Shown piece after piece: positions 1-7,340 of a stretch of DNA of 11,037 nt. Source of the stretch: Lojkania enalia (taxonomy: Eukaryota > Ascomycota > Dothideomycetes > Pleosporales); contig ML986745.1 in assembly GCA_010094045.1 (NCBI GenBank), positions 1 to 11,037 on the forward strand, in the 5' to 3' direction. The notes beneath the pieces were generated by a model. That model was not told the DNA's origin. It saw nothing but the letters and a program-made list of their open reading frames with translations, and made no database searches. How positions within the stretch are numbered: position 1 is the first letter of the stretch; each line of letters starts with the position of its first letter. The position numbers and the translations under genes were made by a program.

Positions 1-120
1 AATCTTATATAGTCTAATTTTAATATAATCTAGTTTACTACTTAGTTATTTACTTTAAATATTTCGTCTTAGCAGCTAAACTTTTTCTCTCTTCTTAAAG
101 TAAGGTAGTTGTTTATATTT
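1..120 (-). other. Integrase C-terminal GPY/F module (cut by the window edge)
   Basis: The frame ends at the left edge with Lys-Lys-Arg-Glu-Lys-Val-stop-Leu-Leu-Arg-Arg-Asn-Ile, then Ser-Ser-Lys-Leu-Asp-Tyr and Arg-Leu-Tyr-Lys-Ile. This matches the family pattern K-V-W-L-x-x-x-N-I-K-T-K-R-P-S-K-K-L-D, followed by Gly-Pro-Tyr/Phe. GGA to AGA and CCA to CTA turn Gly-Pro into Arg-Leu. The module supports integrase and, in chromoviruses, precedes a chromodomain, which cannot be tested here. Confidence 0.85.
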
Positions 121-419
121 CTTATTATAGTATTTCTTTATAGTATATTATAGGAATTAGAAGTCTTTCTTTAGTAAGTCTTACATTTATTAGATAATCT
201 CAACTTATTCCTATACCTATAATACCTATAATACTACTTTAATTAGGGTGTTATAGGTTTTTAGTTTATATCTATAGTTTACTATAAATAGTAATACTCT
301 AGTTATATTATATATAGTACTATTATACGTAAGTTATACTATTAGTAGTAGTACTACTCAATTATTTTATTAGTAGTTAAGATAGTATTTTAGGTATTAT
401 TCTACTATTTAATTTATTC

Positions 420-735
420 GCTCTATCTACCTATCTATCTATAGATAAAATACCGTAGATAGTTTATATTTAATTCCTAGTAAGTTTATAATTATCTACT
501 AAAACTTTAAGGTAAACTTAGTATTTTAGTCTATAATTATCTTCTAAAGTACTCTATACTATATTATAATCTATTTTAGGAAGATGTTTGCGACTTATTC
601 TACTAATAATACTTTATTATAGGGGATAAAGTAGGTGTACTTTATAAGTCTATCTATAATTATTATAATAGAGTTGTATATTTCTTCCTTAGGATAGTTT
701 TTTAACTTTAATAGCTTAACGATAAAGTCTATAAT
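420..735 (-). other. Integrase catalytic core with DDE residues still encoded
   Basis: All three catalytic acids remain: Asp in Ile-Asp-Phe-Ile (729-727), Asp in Ile-Ile-Ile-Asp-stop-Asn-Thr-Lys-Phe (531-529, the SDRD/G-x-x-F block) and Glu at 423-421, after Thr-Val-Phe-Tyr-Leu-stop-Ile-Asp-Arg-stop-Ile (the TAFHPQTDGQTE block). The 65- and 35-residue gaps between the three acids are typical of Ty3 integrases. Val/Ile-Asp-Arg-Leu-x-Lys-Tyr at about 654-634 is also recognisable. In-frame stop codons at former Gln positions still make the protein impossible. Confidence 0.92.
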
Positions 736-789
736 AATTTCTATCTATAGTCTAGTAGGTATTTTTAGATTTTATAATAGTCTATAGGG

Positions 790-960
790 TATATATTTAT
801 TAAGTTTATTTTATTAGTAGTCTATATATTCTTATAATATATTTTTTATCTATTCTCTTACTTTAGGGAAGTAGAATCTCCTAAGAATTTATTCTAGTAT
901 TTTTTTAGTTTTTTAGTATCTATAGGTAAAGACTTTATAAAATTATCTAATAAATTCTTT
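790..960 (-). other. Integrase N-terminal zinc-binding region (degraded)
   Basis: The segment reads like the H-H-C-C domain of fungal Ty3 integrases: Lys-Glu-Phe-Ile-Arg, then Thr-Tyr-Arg-Tyr, then a Phe-Tyr-Phe-Pro-Lys-Val-Arg-Glu block (close to YYFPGMR), and finally Glu-Tyr-Ile-Asp-Tyr-stop-stop-Asn-Lys, where relatives have a C-x2-C pair followed by Gln-Arg-x-Lys. The Cys positions are Tyr and the His positions appear as Tyr or stop codons, so zinc binding is gone. Confidence 0.75.
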
Positions 961-1199
961 TCTAATCTTAACTAGTATATAGATTTAGTTGTAGATATAT
1001 AATAGCCTATCTACCTATTTTAATTCTTATTCTTAGAGTTCTTTGGGTATTCTATTTATTACTAATCTAATTAAAGTTATCTAGTTTACTTCTTTAGTAA
1101 TAATTATTACTACAAGCCTTAAATAATTATATATTATACTTCTATCTTGTTATTTTCTTAGTAGTATAGCTGTAGTTCCCTTCTCTTACTTATATTCTA

Positions 1200-1560
1200 G
1201 TAGTCTACTTAATACGTCTACTTGTTAATTTTGTCTTCTACTAATATAGATAATCTTAAAGTTAAATATAGCTAGTTCTTATAACTATCTAACCTATTTA
1301 GGGGTAAGAGTTTTAGTAGTAAGGAAGGTAGTAAGGTTTTTATAATCGTAATAGACTTTAGTTTACTATTTTACTCCTTATAGGTATATACGCTATTCCT
1401 TAAAGTATACTATAATAGCTAGAAGTTCTTAGTTATATATATTATAATTTATCTCTACTAGTATAAGTTTTCGTAAATAGTATACTACTAGATATTGTTT
1501 CTTATTATAGATTTATATAAGAATTCTAGCTATTCTTATTTCTAATATGTTAGTTTCTAT
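1200..1560 (-). other. RNase H domain remnant
   Basis: The start of the domain reads Ile-Glu-Thr-Asn at 1560-1549, where the family has Glu-Thr-Asp-Ala-Ser, so the first catalytic Asp is lost. It is followed by Tyr-Tyr-Leu-Arg-Lys-Leu-x-Leu-Val-Glu-Ile-Asn-Tyr (about 1479-1444), matching the YHSRKLTPAELNY segment. Then comes Glu-Leu-Leu-Ala-Ile (about 1428-1414) and a Tyr-Asp-Tyr-Lys-Asn-Leu block (about 1351-1334) that corresponds to TDHKNL. The domain degrades the RNA strand of the RNA:DNA hybrid. Confidence 0.88.
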
Positions 1561-1699
1561 AAAAGCTTTCTTTTCTAGGTTATAGAGTTTTAGTACTAGT
1601 TCTTACTAAAATTGTTTCTTAACTTTTTAGAAGGCTTTTTCTTATTCGTTTCCCTATATAAAGGTAATATCTTTCTTTAATAGTTAAGTTAGGGGTATA

Positions 1700-2460
1700 G
1701 TTATATTACTCTAATTATTAATAAAGGTTTAATAGAAGTTATAAAATCCTATAAAGGATTAGATATCTTTAACTAACTTTAAAGTTAGCTAGTTTCTAAT
1801 TACTACTAATTTATTTAGATCTATTTATAATTATTCTAGTTTAATAATAAATCCTAAGTAGTCTATTTATATAGTATAAAATTTGCGTTTCCTTACCTTA
1901 AAGTATAGTTTTACTACTTATAATGCGCGTAATACTTGTTTAATATATTTCTTATATTCTTACTTTATTTTTAAGTATATAAGAACATTATCTAAGTAGG
2001 CTATATAGAATCGTCTAAGGTATAGTCTTAGTACCTTATTAATTTATTTTTAGAAAGTAGCTGGTGCGTTAGTAAGTTTAAATAGTATAACTAGGTATTT
2101 AAAGAGTCCTTTTTTTATTCTAAATGCTATTTTCTATTTATCTCCTTCTTTAATATAGATTTAATAGTACGCGTTCTAGATATCTAATTTTATAAAGATA
2201 GTAGCTTCTCTTAATTAGTTTCTTAAATTACGAATAAGTAGTAAAAGATATTAATCTTTAATTATAATATTATTAAGAGTATAATAATTAATATATATTT
2301 ATAGGTTAGTTATTCCTTTCTTATCTATAAAAAGTATAGGGTATACTACTAGTAAGTTTAATTCTCTAATTATTCCTTTCTTTAGGTATTCGTCTATATA
2401 TTATTCTAGAACCTCTATTTCCCTTAGTATTAGACTATATATTAGTCTATATCTAGGTTC
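1700..2460 (-). other. Reverse transcriptase domain remnant
   Basis: The motifs appear in order: the entry segment with Glu-Pro-Arg-Tyr-Arg-Leu-Ile-Tyr-Ser (2460-2434), which matches the GPIYSLS-type start of fungal Ty3 enzymes; a Lys-Lys-Gly turn (2308-2299); motif A Lys-Leu-Asp-Ile with its catalytic Asp intact at 2184-2182; and motif C Ile-Ala-Tyr-Leu-Asp-Asn-Val-Leu-Ile-Tyr (2004-1975). The first Asp of the YLDD box is kept (1992-1990) and the second is Asn (1989-1987). The enzyme would copy element RNA into DNA. The domain ends are approximate. Confidence 0.92.
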
Positions 2461-2859
2461 TTTTTTTAGTTATAGTTTAATTTTATAATCGTATTCTCTA
2501 TATTTAAATAGATATTATAATAGTTCTTAGAGTTGTTTTATCAAATATTAGTATTCTTTAGATATACTATATAATATATTTCCTATTAGGAATAATTCTT
2601 TTACTACTTCTTTTACTATTATAGTAAGTTATTCCTTAATTAGTTAACTAGAGTTTTTAAGGATAATTCGTCCTGTTTACTAATTTATCTAAAGGTTTTC
2701 TTTTCTTAACTATAAGATTCCTAAGATAATATTATAGTTGGTAATCTCTACAATTTAGAATATTTATTCTTATCGGGTTATTTCTAGAATTTCGAACTCT
2801 TCTAGTTCTATAATATATATAACTTTCTTCTAGAAATCTTTCCCTTCTATAGTTTAAAT

Positions 2860-3000
2860 TATATAAGGTCGTTCTAGTTATATTATAAATATTCCTTTTC
2901 TAGTAATATAGTTACTAGCTATAAAATTCTTTATTATTCTACTATTAATAAATATATATACTTTATAGCCGTAGTACTATCTAGGTATTATAAGGTAGTA
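2860..3000 (-). other. Retropepsin-like protease remnant
   Basis: The active-site triad Asp-Ser-Gly is readable as Asn-Ser-Arg at 2946-2938. It is preceded by a hydrophobic Val-Tyr-Ile-Phe-Ile run and followed by Lys-Asn-Phe-Ile, matching the family pattern of a hydrophobic strand, DSGA, and a segment ending in a small or charged residue plus Asn/Ser-Phe-Ile. GAT to AAT and GGA to AGA explain both active-site losses. In an intact element this aspartic protease cuts the gag-pol precursor. It begins roughly 370 codons after the knuckle, an unusually long gap. Confidence 0.75.
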
Positions 3001-3903
3001 TTCTCCTACATTCCTATATAACTAAGTTATTTTAGGCTAGTAGGCTATTACTTTTTTTATAAATATATATTTCGGATATTTCTATTTTAAGTATTTATAC
3101 TATAGCCTTCCTCTAATATATACTTTAGGTAGTAGGGGTCTAGGTTTAAGTACTATATAGTTTTAGGTTTATTTAATAACTTTCTATCCTATTATAGCTT
3201 CTTACTTTATAGAACTTCCTAGTACCTTATCTTTATTTAGTTGTCTTAGCTATATACCTATATTTTCCTTTCTTCCTTAGTAGGTTCTATACTATCGTTT
3301 AATATACGATATCTATACTATTTTAAAATATACTAGGTAGTATTAGTTTATATAGGGGTTATTATCTTCTCTAACCTAATAATCCTATTCTTATTTATAT
3401 CGTGATGTTTTTAGTATCTAGTATTTTAATAGTACTTTACTTTATAAGAAGGCTACTACTTTCCGTACTATATACGCAGCCTTATCCTAATCTATTATAT
3501 TAAGGTACTCTTCTACTACTTTTATAGTTTCTATCTATTTTTAGAAGTATAAGAAGCAGATTTCCCTAGGGTAGGTATTTTACTATTCTTCGTAAATGTT
3601 AATAATATCTTATTCTAGTCTATTTTTATTATAGAACTTTATAGGTAGTTTCTTTTATAGAGTGGCTATAGAAGCTAGAGTTTTCTATTTATACTCGATC
3701 ATTCCTTATTAGTATATAGAATATACTCTAAGTACTAGTTTAAGTATTAGTACTCTAGTAGTAGCTTCTTCTATTTATAATAGGGTGTTTATTTCTTTAT
3801 CCTCGTCTAATATTTTCTAAACTTCTTCTAGCCATCTTTTTATATATTTCTATATTACTATAAGTTATATTTTCTTCTAAGACTAATATCCTATAATTTC
3901 TTT

Positions 3904-3960
3904 CAATTATTAGTATATTTAACACTCGTCTTTATTATAGAAGGACTAATATAAAATTCC
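3904..3960 (-). other. Second Cys/His cluster downstream of the knuckle (degraded)
   Basis: About 42 codons after the zinc knuckle the same frame holds a short stretch with one Cys retained at 3924-3922 inside Asp-Glu-Cys. It is preceded by aromatic residues and a TAG that was probably Trp, and followed by Tyr codons that fit lost Cys/His. I recall a Cys-Asp-x-x-Cys-x-x-His type segment after gag in some fungal Ty3/gypsy polyproteins, and this could be its remnant. The assignment rests on spacing and one surviving Cys, so it is weak. The roughly 300 codons from here to the protease are not recognised. Confidence 0.35.
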
Positions 3961-4050
3961 GTATTCTATAGTTGCAGCTAGTTTTTCTTTACCTACTTCT
4001 TACAGTTTATCTTTTATAGGCCGGTTTCTTCTTTCTTTCTTTTTACTTCG

Positions 4051-4092
4051 ATATTCCTTTACTATATATCTTAATTTCTAATAGTTATAGTA
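4051..4092 (-). other. Remnant of gag CCHC zinc knuckle, all ligands lost
   Basis: Codons 321-334 of the gag-pol frame have the exact 14-residue spacing of the retroviral C-x2-C-x4-H-x4-C nucleocapsid knuckle. All three Cys and the His are now Tyr (TAC/TAT), as TGC/TGT to TAC/TAT and CAC/CAT to TAT transitions would give. The residues between the ligands still match the family (Asn before the second ligand position, Ile-x-Lys-Glu before the last). A Lys/Arg-rich tail follows at about 4020-4050, as is usual after a knuckle. In a live element this motif binds the genomic RNA during packaging. Confidence 0.85.
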
Positions 4093-5052
4093 CTTAATAT
4101 CTTTCTTTTAAGTCTTCTTTTCTTAAGTTACCTATAGCTTAGGCTTCTTTTCTCTAGTAGCACTTAGATCTATAGGTTCGCCTACGTTAGTAACTTTTAC
4201 TAAGAAGCGTGCTCTTTAGTAGTATACTTATCTTTCCTTATTTTTAAACTGGTATAGTTTATTATTAATTCTCTTTACTAGTTAGAAATATAATACTAGG
4301 TCCCGCGATTACTCTATATATATTATTAATCTTCTTATTTCTATTTTTAATCCTCTATAGAACTTTACTATTATACTATAGTTGTTTTATACAACTTTAT
4401 TTGAGAGCTATTAAAAGCTTAATATATATAAGGTAATAGATCCTAGTTAAACTAGGTTATAAAGTCTATCTTCTACTACTTATACTTTATCGATATCTCT
4501 AAATGCTAGTTTAAGTTTCTATTAGAAGTATATTAGACTTATAAATATTACCTTAGTTTTACTCTTCTAGTATTCTTCCGCGTAGTTCTTAAAATCTATT
4601 AGAAAGAACTAGAACTAGTCGAGTAGTTTACCTATTAAGTATACTCCTATAAATAGTACTTTCTCGTTCTTATATTAAATAATATCGAGGTTGGTATTAA
4701 TATAAATTCTTGCTACTACTAGGAATCTTTTAAACTTAGACCTAGCTCTATTAAATTTATTAAGTAGTACTAGTTTAATTTATTATTAGTAATATATTAT
4801 TAGTAGTACTCTTTTAACTTATTTAAGTTTTTAGATAATTCCTACTAGTTCCATTCTTTATTCGCTATTAACTATTCCTTATATTCTTTTAAGACTTTTA
4901 AGAAGGCTATTCTAAGTCTCCTTTCGGCTTCTTATCTATTTATCTACTAGAACTAGCTATTTCTATTATTATACTAATTCGTTTTACATTCTTATAAATA
5001 TAGTTGTTGTACCTACCTCTAATAAGGTAGCTTTACTAGCTAATCCCGACAT

Positions 5053-5121
5053 TCTACTTGCGTGAGTTTCCTATATTACTTACTAAAGGTATCTCTTTCC
5101 TTATAACTAGGGTAGTTAAAG
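5053..5121 (-). other. Leader between LTR and gag
   Basis: These 69 nt separate the putative LTR end from the gag start codon. A tRNA primer-binding site should begin at the LTR edge. The minus-strand sequence there (CTTTAACTACCC...) has no TGG start, and RIP would have converted TGG to TAG or TAA, so the primer cannot be named. Confidence 0.4.
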
Positions 5122-5490
5122 TGTAACAGCCTCTAATTAGCTAGGTATAGGGTAGGATAATAATTAAGAATAATTATATACTATAAAATATATTTTTCTT
5201 ATAGGCTTATAATAGAAGTATATAAGTAGAGTATATAAAAGATATTTAAGTTAACTATAAAGAGCTATAAAGATTAGAATTGTAAGGTTATTAAATACAA
5301 TTTAGTTCCCTTATTATTTCTTCTTACTTAGTTACTTAGTTAACTAAGCAACTAAGTATACTTAGCTGCTTAGTTAACTAAGCTACTAAGTACGTTATAT
5401 ACCTTATATTAGCTTTATTCTTCTAGCTATATAGAGTTCTAGATCTTAATTAGGTCTAGTATAGGGGTTCCTATAAGAATGTCCGTAATA
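5122..5490 (-). repeat. Putative 5' LTR of the Ty3/gypsy element
   Basis: Read on the minus strand, the segment starts TATTACGGAC (probably TGTTACGGAC before RIP) and ends GGCTGTTACA, a TG...CA-type pair of termini. The end lies 69 nt upstream of the gag ATG, where a 5' LTR belongs. The length of 369 bp is usual for fungal Ty3/gypsy LTRs. A minus-strand TATA-like stretch at about 5393-5408 could be the core promoter, although such strings are common at this base composition. The second LTR would be left of base 1, so neither LTR identity nor a target-site duplication can be checked. The boundaries are inferred from the termini only. Confidence 0.5.
5326..5391. repeat. Twin 32-bp palindromes inside the LTR
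   Basis: Two adjacent inverted repeats, 5326-5357 and 5360-5391, are separated by 2 bp. Each is built from four 8-bp blocks of the ACTTAGTT / AACTAAGT type. The first palindrome has one mismatch between arms (A against G), as a single RIP transition would leave; the second has a few more. Each could form a hairpin or cruciform. The position within the LTR suggests a regulatory or structural element, but no function can be read from the sequence. Confidence 0.8.
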
Positions 5491-5640
5491 AAAAGGCTTT
5501 CTTCTAGCCTTTAAGAACGTATTTTTTAATATATTTATATATAAGAACTATTAAAAGACTTTTAAAGTAATAAGAATTATTCCTCTAAATATATAGGTTG
5601 TATTAGATTGCTTTAATATATAACTATATATCCTATTCTA
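5491..5640. other. Short AT-rich spacer, nothing recognised
   Basis: This lies between the putative LTR and the first helicase unit. It has no readable frame with family resemblance and no clear repeat. The last few bases (about 5636-5640) resemble the end of the helicase remnant before copy B (TTCTA against TCCTA), so the unit boundary could be a little further left than 5641. It should contain the right-hand target site of the retrotransposon. Confidence 0.5.
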
Positions 5641-5654
5641 TCTAATATAAGGTA

Positions 5655-5752
5655 ATAAATTAAGCCCGATTTATAATAGATTAGGTATAGTACTATAGTA
5701 CTATACCCAAAATAGATTATTAAAAGGGGGTAATTCGTCTAACTATTACCCC
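5655..5752. repeat. Palindrome cluster at the left end of copy A
   Basis: Three inverted repeats lie within 100 bp: a decayed 20-bp palindrome at 5655-5674; a perfect 24-bp palindrome at 5684-5707 (GGTATAGTACTA and its complement); and a hairpin with 8-bp arms GGGGTAAT / ATTACCCC at 5727-5734 and 5745-5752 around a 10-base loop. The same layout occurs in copy B. It could be a border structure of the amplified unit, an origin or nuclease site, or a promoter-proximal element; the sequence does not decide. Confidence 0.8.
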
Positions 5753-6100
5753 TCTAATTTATTTATAACTAGTACTCTAACCGTAATACTTTATATATAA
5801 AAACTATTTAGTAGAATCTATTTATTCTACTTATAATACTATATTATCGTACCTATACTAGTATAAAGCTATAATAAGGCTAGAAGAATATAGTTCTACT
5901 AAGATATATAGACGCTCGAACCGAGGGCGTAATACTATATCTATAGTAGAAAGACCTGTATATAAGTAAGTAGAATAGTACTATTACTAGAGAATATTAA
6001 GAACTATTTCTACTATCTACCTAAGTACTATATTCTAATATATAAGGAATATATAACTACTATATTAAATATTAATATATATTTACAGTACTATTATAGT
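5753..6100. other. 5' flank of helicase remnant A, no gene recognised
   Basis: About 350 bp lie between the palindrome cluster and the first readable helicase-protein codons. The stretch is conserved in copy B (about 9659-10006), so it belongs to the unit. A frame opens in copy B at an ATG (9810-9812, ATA in copy A at 5904-5906), but it shows no resemblance I can name. A GTAAGT at 5966 and a TTTACAG ending at 6088 could be intron ends, but copy B has CTATAG at the acceptor, so this is weak. It presumably held the promoter and leader. Confidence 0.4.
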
Positions 6101-6889
6101 ATAATAATAGAATAGAGGAGGGTAATTATTAAATATACTTATTAGTAGCTAATTAAACTAGTAAAGGATATTTAGCTACTTATACTATTTAGGCAACTAA
6201 TACTAGAATTAGAAAAGCTACTAAATAGGTTCTAGTATAAGTAATTTAGATATTATATTACTACTAATATTAATATACTACGTATATATTTAAAGAAGAA
6301 GTATAAGTAGATATAAATAGGTAATAAAAGTAGGTTCTATTAGAAGATTAAAGTATAGATATTCTTTTAGACTGGCAGGCTGTAGTAATATTTTATTATT
6401 AATATAGACAGTTATAACTATAAACTAGTTATTTTCTATATAGAAACTAATATTATATATAATTAGTTAGCTAGGTTTAAACTTATAAAGTAGAGGGAAG
6501 AAGAAAAAGTATAGATTATAAATATAGAGGTAGTAAAGACTGATAAAACTAGGTAGTTTAAGTAGATAAGGTAGCTAGAATATCTAGTAAAGCGGAATTA
6601 AGTGTATCTCGCATATTAGATCTAGCTACCTAACTAAAATAAGGTGAAATTTTAGCGGGTAGTAAAGCTAGTCGAGTTATTAGTTAAGTAGAGTATTAGA
6701 TAGTTATTATTACTCATATAAGAGATAAGATAGTAGTATAAAGGCGCTTAATAATACGAGGTAGATAGGTATCTACTTACTTAACTATAGAACCCTAAGA
6801 GTTAGGTAGTATATACTAGCTATATTATTAAGTTTATCTACTACTTTCTCTATATTATTACTAATAAAGAAGTTTAGGCTATATAGTTT

Positions 6890-7020
6890 AGCTATAGTAG
6901 TAACAGCGATAATAGTAATAATAATAGTATAATATTAGATAATAGCGCGAGTTTTAGGTCTAATAGAGTTAAAAGTAGTACTAATAGTAATAATAATAGT
7001 AATAGTAGCCTCTATTATAA
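6890..7020 (+). repeat. AAT/AGT trinucleotide tract encoding a Ser/Asn-rich linker, copy A
   Basis: In the helicase frame this reads as runs of Ser and Asn, which may have been Gly/Asp/Ser before G-to-A changes, as in the acidic Ser-rich linkers of related proteins. The matching tract in copy B (about 10,799-10,926) has one extra AAT-type triplet, the only indel I found between the copies. Its length of three keeps the frame. Confidence 0.75.
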
Positions 7021-7314
7021 ATACTATAAGAAGAAAAAAATAGATTAGATAGAAAATGCGCGCGAGCTATTCTATTAGTAAAATAAATAGAAGAAACTAG
7101 TAATAGTACTATAGGTTATATTAGATAGAGATAGTAAAGATATTTAGCTTAAAATACTACTAGATATACTTATATTATTTATTTTTTAATTAATAGGTAA
7201 TTAGCTGTTTAATAGTAAATTTATCTATTTTCTTATTATACTAGAAATTAATACTAAGATAAACCGCTTATATATAGTAAAGAACTACTTATATATACTA
7301 CCTAATATAGTATA

Positions 7315-7340
7315 CTATATACGCGTATAGGTATAGAAAA
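7315..7340 (+). other. Frame change in helicase remnant A
   Basis: Upstream similarity (Ile-Val-Tyr-Tyr-Ile-Arg-Val) is read in frame +2. Downstream similarity (Glu-Lys-Leu-Leu-Leu) continues in frame +1 from about 7335. A 1-base deletion, or a 2-base insertion, within the CGCGTATAGGTATAGAAAAG string explains it. There is no room for an intron. Copy B ends before this point, so it cannot tell whether the shift is older than the duplication. Confidence 0.65.

Larger units (their letters stand above)
1..5052 (-). pseudogene. RIP-degraded Ty3/gypsy retrotransposon gag-pol polyprotein (3' end beyond window)
   Basis: This was the structural and replication polyprotein of an LTR retrotransposon. 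The ATG at 5052-5050 opens a frame (MSGLAS...). The gag zinc knuckle, protease, reverse transcriptase, RNase H, integrase DDE core and GPY/F module all lie in that same frame, down to the left edge. The domain order gag-PR-RT-RH-IN is that of Ty3/gypsy. The frame is broken by very many TAG/TAA codons, typically several per 20 codons, and they sit where related elements have Gln or Trp. Missense changes such as Cys to Tyr, Gly to Arg/Ser and Asp to Asn are C:G to T:A changes. I saw no frameshift between the landmarks, so substitution rather than indels destroyed it. It may belong to the fungal chromoviruses, but a chromodomain would lie outside the window. It cannot encode a functional protein. 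Confidence 0.93.

Noticed and set aside
240..250. Telomeric TTAGGG repeat
   Set aside because: Only isolated single matches occur; there is no tandem run anywhere in the window.
245..262. TGTTATAGG as the start of the left LTR
   Set aside because: The integrase frame reads through it on the minus strand with continuous family similarity from 420 down to base 1.
5966..6088. Intron in the 5' part of the helicase unit (GTAAGT...TTTACAG)
   Set aside because: Only copy A has the CAG acceptor and no readable exon is evident upstream. Splice-like strings are expected by chance at this base composition.
6890..7020. CRISPR-like or regulatory short-repeat array
   Set aside because: The repeat is a trinucleotide microsatellite inside a coding frame, with no spacers.
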